Assembly (NCBI GenBank): GCA_023229505.1
Contig: JALNZD010000020.1
Location: forward strand, 6,591 to 70,590
Length of the DNA stretch: 64,000 nucleotides
Source: Bacteroidales bacterium
Lineage (GTDB): Bacteria > Bacteroidota > Bacteroidia > Bacteroidales > JAGOPY01
Reading direction: 5' to 3'
The position numbers and the translations under genes were made by a program. The notes beneath the pieces are model-generated. The model was not told the origin of the DNA, made no database searches, and was given only the letters and a program-made list of their open reading frames with translations. Each line of letters opens with the position of its first letter. The stretch's first letter is position 1. Positions 46,256-54,086 of the stretch are shown here, piece after piece.

Positions 46256-47857
46256 ATGTCAACTTTAACTTCCAGTCCTGATCTGTCGTTTTATCAGGTT
46301 GCCAAAGGTATCCGGTCGTGGATTTTTACACTTGACCATAAAAGGATTGCCCTGTTGTACTTCTATTCCATTAGTACCTTTTTCCTGGTTGGGGTTGTCC
46401 TGGGATTACTTTTGCGGCTTGAACTTATTGCCCCGGGCAAAACCATTGTGGAGCCGCATACTTACAACCAGCTATTCACATTGCATGGGGTGATCATGAT
46501 CTTCCTTTTCATTATTCCTGTCATACCGGCGATTTTCGGTAATTTCTTCCTTCCGATTATGTTAGGGACAGATGATGTATCCTTCCCCAGGGTTAACCTG
46601 CTTTCATGGTATTTGTATATCCTTGGAGGTATCCTGGCTTTACTGACGCTCGTTGTAGGAGATGGCCCGCCAGATACAGGTTGGACTTTTTATGCGCCTT
46701 ACAGTGTCAAAACAGGCACGAACGTTTCCATCGCGGTGCTTGCAGCTTTCATTCTTGGCTTTTCTTCTATTTTGACTGGCCTTAATTTTATCGTTACCAT
46801 CCACAGGCTCCGTTACCCGGGCATGTCCTTCTTCCAAATGCCCTTATTTGCCTGGGCATTATATGCGACAGCCTGGATACAGGTCCTTGCAACACCGATA
46901 ATTGGCATCACCCTGTTAATGATCTTTGTTGAGCGGGTTTTCGGCGTAGGTCTTTTTGATCCCAGCATAGGTGGTGACCCCATTCTTTACCAGCACCTTT
47001 TCTGGATCTATTCCCATCCTGCGGTTTATATCATGGCGCTGCCCGCCATGGGTATTATCTCAGAGATTATTCCCACCTTTTCACACAGAACTATTTTTGG
47101 TTATAAAGCCATCGCCTTTTCCAGCCTGGCCATCGCTTTCGTTGGTTATTTCGTATGGGGACACCACATGTTCACTTCCGGCATGAGCGGCCCTGCACGC
47201 ATTATCTTTTCCATTCTCACTTTCCTGGTGGCCATTCCGTCGGCCGTAAAAGTATTCAACTGGGTAGCGACCATGTATAAAGGGTCCATCGACCTTCAAC
47301 CCCCGATGCTTTATGCCATGGCATTCATTTTCCAATTCCTTATAGGTGGTCTTACCGGATTGGTCGTTGGTGCACTGGCAACCGATATACATTTGCATGA
47401 TACTCATTTTGTTGTCGGTCACTTCCATTACGTCATGTTCGGAGGTGCGGGCTTTGCCTTTTTCGGAGGTATTCATTATTGGTTCCCAAAAATATGGGGC
47501 AGAATGTATAACGTGCGATGGGCAAATATTGCCTTCACACTCCTTTTTATCGGTTTTAACACGCTGTATTTCCCTATGCTTATTTTAGGGATAATGGGGA
47601 TGCCTCGCCGGTATTATGACTATTTACCTGAATTTCAACCATTGAATGTAATCTCTACAGTTGGTTCCTGGATCCTGTTCATCGGGTTGATCATCATGAT
47701 CGTCAACCTGATTAACGGCTATCGTAAGGGCGCAATAGCCGGCCGTAATCCGTGGGGAGGTGTTACACTTGAATGGCAAACAAAATCTCCACCACCGCTG
47801 CAGAACTTCGACAAAGCTCCTGAATTATCGGAACACGGTCCTTACGATTTTAAATAA
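46256..47857 (+). CDS. coxA: Cytochrome c oxidase subunit I
   Basis: Catalytic heme-copper subunit, 533 residues, about twelve to thirteen helices. Helix VI carries YSHPAVYIM (His about 254), the signature of A2-type oxidases in which a Tyr-Ser pair replaces the Glu of the A1 type; CuB ligands are in GHHMF (about 303-304) and the heme ligands in HFHYV near residue 390. The ATG at 46256 lies 4 bp behind the sco stop; a TTG at 46241 is also in frame. Followed by subunits III, IV and II. Confidence 0.95.
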   Translation: MSTLTSSPDLSFYQVAKGIRSWIFTLDHKRIALLYFYSISTFFLVGVVLGLLLRLELIAPGKTIVEPHTYNQLFTLHGVIMIFLFIIPVIPAIFGNFFLPIMLGTDDVSFPRVNLLSWYLYILGGILALLTLVVGDGPPDTGWTFYAPYSVKTGTNVSIAVLAAFILGFSSILTGLNFIVTIHRLRYPGMSFFQMPLFAWALYATAWIQVLATPIIGITLLMIFVERVFGVGLFDPSIGGDPILYQHLFWIYSHPAVYIMALPAMGIISEIIPTFSHRTIFGYKAIAFSSLAIAFVGYFVWGHHMFTSGMSGPARIIFSILTFLVAIPSAVKVFNWVATMYKGSIDLQPPMLYAMAFIFQFLIGGLTGLVVGALATDIHLHDTHFVVGHFHYVMFGGAGFAFFGGIHYWFPKIWGRMYNVRWANIAFTLLFIGFNTLYFPMLILGIMGMPRRYYDYLPEFQPLNVISTVGSWILFIGLIIMIVNLINGYRKGAIAGRNPWGGVTLEWQTKSPPPLQNFDKAPELSEHGPYDFK

Positions 47858-47877
47858 AACTATTTTCAAAATTTAGT

Positions 47878-48501
47878 ATGGAAACAACCTTCGTATTGCC
47901 GAATTCCGGGCACAACCGCGATGATATGTCCTCCAAGATGGGGATGTGGCTCTTCCTTTTTACGGAATTGTTGCTTTTCGGCGGCCTCTTCCTGGTATAT
48001 ATGATCTACCGGTTCGTCTATCACGATGATTTCCTTGAAGCTTCCCTCAATCTGCAAGTATTATTCGGAGCGGTGAATACGATCGTCCTGCTGACCAGCA
48101 GTATGACCGTAGCTATGTCGATCACGGCCATGCAGAAAGGAAACGCTCAGTTGTCAAAAAGGCTTATTTGGTTGACTATTCTTTCGGCAGGCATCTTTTT
48201 GGTAATTAAATTTTTCGAATGGTCCGCCAAGTTTGAACATGGATTGTTCCCGGGGATGGCGCATTACGGGGAATTAGCAAACGGGGAAAGATTATTTTTT
48301 TTCCTGTATTTCTTCATGACCGGTCTCCATGCTCTGCACGTCATTATTGGAGCTATCTTCCTACTCTATGTTATAAAGTCCATTCAGAAGCAAAAAGTCA
48401 GGCAGGATAAATACATGCTCCTGGAAAACGCAGGCCTTTACTGGCACCTTGTCGATTTGATCTGGATTTATTTGTTTCCGTTGTTTTACCTTATTCATTG
48501 A
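47878..48501 (+). CDS. coxC: Cytochrome c oxidase subunit III
   Basis: 207-residue membrane protein with five helices; KMGMWLFLFTELLLFGGLF and FFFLYFFMTGLHALHVIIG are conserved helices of subunit III, and the protein ends WHLVDLIWIYLFPLFYL. The seven-helix mitochondrial form has two more N-terminal helices; the five-helix form is usual in caa3 enzymes. It follows coxA after 20 bp. Confidence 0.94.
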   Translation: METTFVLPNSGHNRDDMSSKMGMWLFLFTELLLFGGLFLVYMIYRFVYHDDFLEASLNLQVLFGAVNTIVLLTSSMTVAMSITAMQKGNAQLSKRLIWLTILSAGIFLVIKFFEWSAKFEHGLFPGMAHYGELANGERLFFFLYFFMTGLHALHVIIGAIFLLYVIKSIQKQKVRQDKYMLLENAGLYWHLVDLIWIYLFPLFYLIH

Positions 48502-48504
48502 GAA

Positions 48505-48572
48505 GAAGACAGAAATAGTGGAATAGTGGAACAGTGGAACGGTGAAACAGTGATTTTAAAATTTAAAATTTG
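48505..48572. repeat. Tandem repeat between coxC and coxD
   Basis: Units of the type TAGTGGAA/CAGTGGAA (48515-48552) followed by TTTAAAATTTAAAATTT. A related GTGAATAGTGAAACAGTCGAAC stretch lies in the next gap (48905-48935), between coxD and coxB. Confidence 0.6.
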
Positions 48573-48585
48573 GAATAAATAGTAT

Positions 48586-48903
48586 ATGAACCATCAAGAT
48601 AAACCATCAAGCCACGCACACGAAGTGCATATTACAAGTTACAAGGACCATGCGAGCACTTTTCTCGGTTTGGTCCTGTTAACCATCATGACAGTTACGG
48701 TTTCCGTATTTGGCGCTGATCTTTACACACTGACGGTTCTGACAGCCCTGGCCATTGCATCGACAAAAGCCATTGTGGTAGCCTTGAATTTCATGCACCT
48801 AAAGCATGATCCTAAGATCTTCCGGGCCATGATCGGGATCGTCCTGCTGTTGTTTATTGTGTTCGCTGTGCTGACACTGGTGGATTACATGATAAGGCCA
48901 TAG
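48586..48903 (+). CDS. coxD: Cytochrome c oxidase subunit IV (CoxD-type)
   Basis: 105 residues with three helices (about 24-46, 49-70, 80-100) and the conserved segment IASTKAIVVALNFMHLKHDPK, the hallmark of the prokaryotic subunit IV family. It is an assembly or stability subunit without redox centre. Placed between subunits III and II. Confidence 0.92.
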   Translation: MNHQDKPSSHAHEVHITSYKDHASTFLGLVLLTIMTVTVSVFGADLYTLTVLTALAIASTKAIVVALNFMHLKHDPKIFRAMIGIVLLLFIVFAVLTLVDYMIRP

Positions 48904-48985
48904 AGATAGTGAATAGTGAAACAGTCGAACAATCGAACCTTGATTCTGGAATTTGAAATTTTAATAAATAAGTAAAAACAAAAAA

Positions 48986-49891
48986 ATGTCTGGTGCCTCA
49001 AATTTTGTTCAGGGTGTAGATCTTACCTTCATCATCATACTGGGGGTTTCTGTATTTTTCCTGGTAAGCATCACTGCAGTGATGATTTATTTCGTTATAC
49101 GTTACAGCAGGAAGAGAAATCCAAAGGCCACCAATATCGAAGGAAATAACACCCTCGAGATCGTCTGGACCGTAATTCCGTTGATTTTGGTACTGATCAT
49201 GTTCTACTTTGGATGGCTCGGATTCCGTCCGATGCGCAACGTGCCGGAAGGTGCCATACCGGTCAAGGCCATCGGTCAGATGTGGAGCTGGATGTTCGAA
49301 TATGAAAACGGGAAAAATTCTGCAGAACTGGTTGTGCCGCTCAATAAGCCGGTGAAACTCAATCTGTCCTCCCGCGATGTCATCCATAGTCTTTATATCC
49401 CGGCGTTCCGCATCAAGGAAGATGTTGTCCCGGGAAAGAATAATTATTTGTGGTTCACCGCCCAGGAGGAGGGTGAATATGATATTTTTTGTGCGGAGTT
49501 TTGCGGTGACCGGCATTCATATATGCTCAGCAAAGTAAGGGTGCTGCCCGAAGCTGAATACAACTCCTGGTTAGCGTCTTCAGATATCCCTGCCGGTGAG
49601 CACCCCGGGCTAACGCTTATGAAGCAAAATGCCTGTGTTACCTGCCATTCACAGGATGGAAGCAAAATTATCGGTCCTTCATTTAAAGGATTGTTTGGAA
49701 GAAAGGAAATAATTATCGCTGATGGGATTGAAAAAGAAATCACCGTGGATGAAGCCTATATAAAACGTTCCATTTATGAACCAAATGCTCAGGTAGTCAA
49801 AGGATTCAACCCCGGCCTGATGATCTCCTATCAGCAACAGCTATCTGAAGAAGATATTCAGAAGATTATTGATTATATGAAGGGGTTGTAA
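48986..49891 (+). CDS. coxB: Cytochrome c oxidase subunit II with fused cytochrome c (caa3 type)
   Basis: 301 residues: two N-terminal helices (15-38, 57-80), the cupredoxin domain with all CuA ligands (His134; C169AEFC173GDRH177SYM180), then a cytochrome c domain with C217VTCH221. The fusion defines a caa3 oxidase, which can take electrons from alternative complex III directly. Subunit II stands last in the order A-C-D-B; in many bacteria it comes first. Confidence 0.95.
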   Translation: MSGASNFVQGVDLTFIIILGVSVFFLVSITAVMIYFVIRYSRKRNPKATNIEGNNTLEIVWTVIPLILVLIMFYFGWLGFRPMRNVPEGAIPVKAIGQMWSWMFEYENGKNSAELVVPLNKPVKLNLSSRDVIHSLYIPAFRIKEDVVPGKNNYLWFTAQEEGEYDIFCAEFCGDRHSYMLSKVRVLPEAEYNSWLASSDIPAGEHPGLTLMKQNACVTCHSQDGSKIIGPSFKGLFGRKEIIIADGIEKEITVDEAYIKRSIYEPNAQVVKGFNPGLMISYQQQLSEEDIQKIIDYMKGL

Positions 49892-49896
49892 GCAGA

Positions 49897-49962
49897 ATAC
49901 AGAATACAGAAGTCAGAAATTGAAATCAGAAATCGAAAATCGAAAATCGAAAATCGAAAATC
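49897..49962. repeat. GAAAATC tandem repeat at the start of the heme O synthase gene
   Basis: AGAATAC/AGAAGTC/AGAAATC words lead into four exact copies of GAAAATC (about 49935-49962). The repeat runs into the coding frame of the following gene. Confidence 0.7.
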
Positions 49963-50810
49963 TTACGGTTTTCCTTGAATTGTCGAAGGTGAAAATAACC
50001 TTCGCGGTTGCATTAACGACCATTACGGGATACCTTTTGGCCGGGGGTTCTTTTGATATTGGACTGATCCTGCCAACACTCGGGATTTTCCTGCTGGCCT
50101 GCGGATCTTCAGCAATCAATCATTTCCAGGAACGTGACCAGGATGCGAAGATGGAACGGACCCGCAACCGTCCAATCCCGTCCGGAAGAATTTCACCGGC
50201 TGGTGCGCTGGTCTTTGCCTTCCTGCTCTCTGCCTCAGGCTCGGTGCTCCTTTACCTGGGTAGTGGCATGCTCGGCATGCAGTTGGGTCTTATCGCGCTC
50301 ATCTGGTATAATGCCATCTATACCCCCCTGAAAAAAAAGACCGCCTTTGCCGTTGTTCCCGGAGCTGTCATTGGCTCGATACCGCCACTCGTTGGCTGGG
50401 TTGCAGCAAGAGGACATCTTGGCGACCCCAGGGCAATCTTTATGGCATTTTTCTTTTTCATCTGGCAGGTACCTCATTTTTGGCTTCTAATGCTCAAATA
50501 TGGCGATGAATATGTCAAAGCAGGCTTTCCTTCTATTACACAGCTTTATACATCCAGGCAGATCAAGCATATCACCTTTATCTGGATTCTGGCCACTGCC
50601 GTGTCAGCAATGATGCTTCCCGTATTCGATGTGGTGGATTCATGGGTGGTAATGGGTGGATTGCTGATCTCCTCTATCTGGCTTGTCGGGCAGTTTACCA
50701 GGCTGCTTTCTATACGTGACCTCCCCTTCAACCCGATCCGGTATTTTATGAAGATCAATTATTTCGTGCTGGCAGTAATCATCTTTCTTTCCCTCGACAG
50801 GTTTATTTAA
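49920..50810 (+). CDS. ctaB: Protoheme IX farnesyltransferase (heme O synthase)
   Basis: Adds farnesyl to heme B to make heme O for the oxidase. About 280 conserved residues with nine helices; the UbiA-family Asp motif is NHFQERDQDAKMERTRNRP and the second polar loop YTPLKKKTAF; VGWVAARG and FFIWQVPHFW are typical. The start is uncertain: no ATG occurs before the conserved LTVFLELSKVKITFAVALT, so translation probably begins at the TTG at 49920 or another non-ATG codon, with the first 14 residues encoded by tandem repeat. It follows the oxidase genes it serves. Confidence 0.9.
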   Translation: MKSEIENRKSKIENLTVFLELSKVKITFAVALTTITGYLLAGGSFDIGLILPTLGIFLLACGSSAINHFQERDQDAKMERTRNRPIPSGRISPAGALVFAFLLSASGSVLLYLGSGMLGMQLGLIALIWYNAIYTPLKKKTAFAVVPGAVIGSIPPLVGWVAARGHLGDPRAIFMAFFFFIWQVPHFWLLMLKYGDEYVKAGFPSITQLYTSRQIKHITFIWILATAVSAMMLPVFDVVDSWVVMGGLLISSIWLVGQFTRLLSIRDLPFNPIRYFMKINYFVLAVIIFLSLDRFI

Positions 50811-50907
50811 CCTCGTTGCATCCATACCATTCATCGCCTGATTTCGGTTTCGATATGAATTGAATCTTTTACATCCCTGATATTTTATACTTATTTTTGT
50901 AAGTGTC

Positions 50908-51129
50908 ATGAGGGTATTTAAAAAGATATTCTTCTTTTATTATGATGGTTTCCATTCCATGACATGGGGCAGGAAACTCTGGATCATCATCCTGATCAAG
51001 ATTTTCATTATGTTTGCCATTCTCAGGGTTTTCTTCTTTCAGGATTTCCTTGACAGTCGTTTCGGCTCCGACCGGGAAAAGAGCGAATACGTTGTTGATG
51101 AACTCACCAAACGTAATTTGAATGATTGA
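50908..51129 (+). CDS. DUF4492 small membrane protein
   Basis: 73 residues with one helix (LWIIILIKIFIMFAILRVFFF) between an aromatic N-terminus (KKIFFFYYDGFHSMTWGRKLW) and a charged tail. DUF4492 is regularly found immediately before cydA in Bacteroidota, as here, with an 8-bp overlap, so it is probably an accessory or assembly subunit of cytochrome bd. TATTTTTG at 50892-50899 may be the -7 element of the cyd promoter. Confidence 0.88.
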   Translation: MRVFKKIFFFYYDGFHSMTWGRKLWIIILIKIFIMFAILRVFFFQDFLDSRFGSDREKSEYVVDELTKRNLND

Positions 51130-52687
51130 TAGTATTGATTATTCACTGGTTGACTGGTCACGTGCGCAATTTGCCCTGACTGCCATGTATCACTGGCTGT
51201 TCGTTCCGCTGACGCTCGGTTTGTCTTTTATAATGGCTATCATGGAATCGATCTATGCCAGGACCGGCGACCCGCACTGGAAAAAGGTGACCAAATTCTG
51301 GATGACACTGTTCGGGATAAATTTTGCAATTGGGATTGCCACGGGGATCATACTCGAGTTCGAATTTGGCACCAATTGGTCAAACTATTCCTGGTTCGTG
51401 GGCGATATCTTCGGCGCTCCGCTGGCCGTGGAAGGCATTATGGCTTTCTTCCTCGAATCCACATTTGTCGCCGTGATGTTTTTTGGGTGGAATAAGGTGA
51501 GCAAGAGGTTCCACCTGGCTTCCACCTGGCTTGTGGCAGTCGGTGCCAGCCTTTCGGCCCTGTGGATCCTGGTAGCTAACGCCTGGATGCAGAACCCGGT
51601 CGGGATGCAATTCAACCCCGATACTGCACGAAACGAAATGGTGAATTTCTGGGAAGTCCTATTCTCCCCTACTGCGATCAACAAATTCCTGCATACTGTC
51701 ACTTCCGGCTTCGTGCTGGCCGCCGTTTTCGTCATCGGGATCAGTGCATGGTTCATGCTCCACAAACGTGAAATGCTTTTCGCAAAAAGAAGCATGCTCG
51801 TGGCTTCCGTATTCGGCCTGGTGTCAGGATCTTTCCTGATCCTGACCGGGGACGGGTCTGCAAGGGAAATGGCCAGGGTGCAGCCGATGAAGTTCGCTGC
51901 TATGGAAGGACTGTACGATGGACGAAGAAACGCGCCATTGGTTGCTATAGGGCTTTTTGCAAAACCTGGAAGCCCGGGCAATCCGGACCAGGAGGAATTC
52001 CTGGTCAAGATAGAAATTCCAAACATGCTGTCATATATGGCTTTCCTTGATCCGCACGCTTTCGTGCCGGGCATTAAAGACCTGATACAGGGGAATGAGC
52101 AGGAAGGCCTCATTTCTTATGCAGAAAAGATAAAAAGGGGGAAAATGGCGATACAAACGCTAAAGGATTATAAAAAGGCCGTTGCAGATAATGATAAGGC
52201 ACTATCAAATGCCCTGAGAGCGAAATTCGATGATCCTGCATTTATTGACAACTATTTCAGGTATTTCGGTTATGGATATTATGACGATCCTAAAGATATC
52301 ATCCCCAGTGTGCCGGTATCCTTCTATTCATTTCATGTTATGGTCATACTGGGCGTGCACTTCATGATTCTGTTCCTGCTGGTCTTCATTTTGTTATTTA
52401 AAGGTACGATACATCAGAAACGATGGATCCTGTTTGTAGCATTATTCACTATACCTCTCGCTTACATTGCCTCCATGGCCGGTTGGATGCTTGCAGAATT
52501 CGGCAGGCAACCCTGGGTCATCCAGGACCTGATGCCGACCATCGCTGCAGTCTCCCGAATCGACAGCACATCAGTGCAAATCACTTTCTGGCTTTTTGCT
52601 GTTCTGTTCACCGCTTTGCTTATTGCCGAAGTCAGGATCATGACTGAGCAGATAAAAAAAGGCCCTAAAAACGAAGGAGGTCACTGA
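51122..52687 (+). CDS. cydA: Cytochrome bd ubiquinol oxidase subunit I
   Basis: Quinol-oxidising subunit of the bd-type terminal oxidase, 521 residues. Heme b595 ligand His24 lies in TAMYHWLFVPLTLG; FLHTVTSGFVLAA carries the b558 His and SFYSFHVMVILG the b558 Met region; FGINFAIGIATGIILEFEFGTNW is a family signature. It gives the cell a high-affinity oxygen branch that bypasses ACIII and the caa3 oxidase. Followed by cydB after 1 bp. Confidence 0.95.
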   Translation: MIDSIDYSLVDWSRAQFALTAMYHWLFVPLTLGLSFIMAIMESIYARTGDPHWKKVTKFWMTLFGINFAIGIATGIILEFEFGTNWSNYSWFVGDIFGAPLAVEGIMAFFLESTFVAVMFFGWNKVSKRFHLASTWLVAVGASLSALWILVANAWMQNPVGMQFNPDTARNEMVNFWEVLFSPTAINKFLHTVTSGFVLAAVFVIGISAWFMLHKREMLFAKRSMLVASVFGLVSGSFLILTGDGSAREMARVQPMKFAAMEGLYDGRRNAPLVAIGLFAKPGSPGNPDQEEFLVKIEIPNMLSYMAFLDPHAFVPGIKDLIQGNEQEGLISYAEKIKRGKMAIQTLKDYKKAVADNDKALSNALRAKFDDPAFIDNYFRYFGYGYYDDPKDIIPSVPVSFYSFHVMVILGVHFMILFLLVFILLFKGTIHQKRWILFVALFTIPLAYIASMAGWMLAEFGRQPWVIQDLMPTIAAVSRIDSTSVQITFWLFAVLFTALLIAEVRIMTEQIKKGPKNEGGH

Positions 52688-52688
52688 T

Positions 52689-53846
52689 ATGTTTGAAAAT
52701 CTGTCATATTTGGCTTTACAGCAATACTGGTGGATCATCATCTCCCTGCTGGGCTCAGTGTTGGTTTTCCTCTTCTTTGTTCAGGGAGGGCAGACGCTGA
52801 TTTACAAATTAGGCCGTACCGAAACCGAACGTACAATGATCGTGAATGCATTAGGCCGCAAATGGGAGTTCACCTTCACTACGCTGGTCACTTTCGGCGG
52901 AGCTTTTTTTGCCTCCTTCCCACTGTTTTACGCCACCAGTTTTGGTGGGGCCTACTGGGTCTGGATGCTGATCCTGATCGCTTTTGTGATACAGGCCATC
53001 GCTTATGAATTCCGCACAAAGCCCCGGAATTTCCTCGGGCAAAGGACCTTTGAGACTTTCCTTTACCTGAACGGCGCAGTAGGTACAATCCTGGTCGGGA
53101 CTGCAGTCGCTACGTTCTTTACCGGGTCGTCCTTCTTTGTAAACGATATGAATTTTTCCGAATGGAAAACCCCCTTTCATGGACTTGAGCTGGCTTTCGG
53201 TTTTTCAAAGTACACTGCTTTCATAAACCTGTCACTCGGCCTTGCTGTCTTTTTCCTGTCCAGGGTGCTGGGAAATCTCTACCTGGTGAATACCATCGAT
53301 GATGCCATACTTCATAAACGTGCTTTTCATCTTTTATTCCGCGATGCCTTGCCATTCCTCTTATTCTTCCTGTTTTTCCTTGTCAATATCCTTGTTCGCA
53401 AGGGATTTGCTTACAACCCGGATACAGGTGAAGTTTTCATGGAACCGTTCAAATACTTGCACAACCTCATACAGATGCCGGTTGTTTTGATCCTGTTGCT
53501 GGCCGGCGTAGCATTGGTCGTGGCCGGGCTCTATAAAACCTGGAAGTCATATGACACTTTTCACACTAAAGCCATCTGGTTTGTCGGGCCTGGAGCTATC
53601 CTGACCGTTTTCGCCCTTTTTCTGACTGCAGGGTTCAACCATACGGCTTTTTACCCTTCGATCTATGACCTGCAAAGTTCCCTTACGATCGAAAATGCAT
53701 CTTCCAGCAAATATACCCTGGCAGCCATGAGCTATGTTTCATTGCTGGTGCCGTTCGTCTTCGCTTACATTTGGTATGCGTGGAAGGCAATTAATAAAAA
53801 GAAGATCGACAAAAAAGAAATGGAAGAAGAAACACATAAATATTAG
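52689..53846 (+). CDS. cydB: Cytochrome bd ubiquinol oxidase subunit II
   Basis: 385-residue membrane protein with eight or nine helices. The N-terminal helix YWWIIISLLGSVLVFLFFVQGGQTL and the following LGRTETERTMIVNALGRKWEFTFTTLV correspond to the conserved CydB start. It pairs with CydA and has no heme ligands. An unlisted small membrane frame follows 47 bp later. Confidence 0.94.
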   Translation: MFENLSYLALQQYWWIIISLLGSVLVFLFFVQGGQTLIYKLGRTETERTMIVNALGRKWEFTFTTLVTFGGAFFASFPLFYATSFGGAYWVWMLILIAFVIQAIAYEFRTKPRNFLGQRTFETFLYLNGAVGTILVGTAVATFFTGSSFFVNDMNFSEWKTPFHGLELAFGFSKYTAFINLSLGLAVFFLSRVLGNLYLVNTIDDAILHKRAFHLLFRDALPFLLFFLFFLVNILVRKGFAYNPDTGEVFMEPFKYLHNLIQMPVVLILLLAGVALVVAGLYKTWKSYDTFHTKAIWFVGPGAILTVFALFLTAGFNHTAFYPSIYDLQSSLTIENASSSKYTLAAMSYVSLLVPFVFAYIWYAWKAINKKKIDKKEMEEETHKY

Positions 53847-53893
53847 TTCAAAGTTCCAAATTTCAAATTTCAAATTTCAAACCACTAACCAAC

Positions 53894-54034
53894 ATGCATA
53901 CAGTCCAAATACTATGGCTCCTTGCCCTGCCAGTGTCTATTTTTCTTACTTACCGGGTGATATTATTTGTCCTCAAAAAATACGAAAAGAAATTTCCACA
54001 GGATGTTGAAATAAATTCTGGTGAAATTTCCTGA
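53894..54034 (+). CDS. Small single-helix membrane protein behind cydB (CydX-like candidate)
   Basis: A 46-residue frame: ATG CAT ACA ... TGA. The peptide begins MHTVQILWLLALPVSIFL, forms one membrane helix (about residues 4-27), then a basic stretch KKYEKK and an acidic tail ending EINSGEIS. Size, topology and position after cydB recall CydX/CbdX-type small subunits of cytochrome bd, but I see no sequence match to E. coli CydX. The gap before it holds a CAAATTT repeat, so its ribosome-binding site is not obvious. Plausible but unproven. Confidence 0.5.
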   Translation: MHTVQILWLLALPVSIFLTYRVILFVLKKYEKKFPQDVEINSGEIS

Positions 54035-54086
54035 AATTTTTATATCTTTGTAAAATAGTAATTTCTTGATATTAAGATATATAATA

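Noticed and set aside
53734..54009. 91-residue plus-strand frame over the end of cydB
   Set aside because: It overlaps cydB out of frame and runs through the CAAATTT repeat; the 46-residue frame at 53894 is the better candidate.
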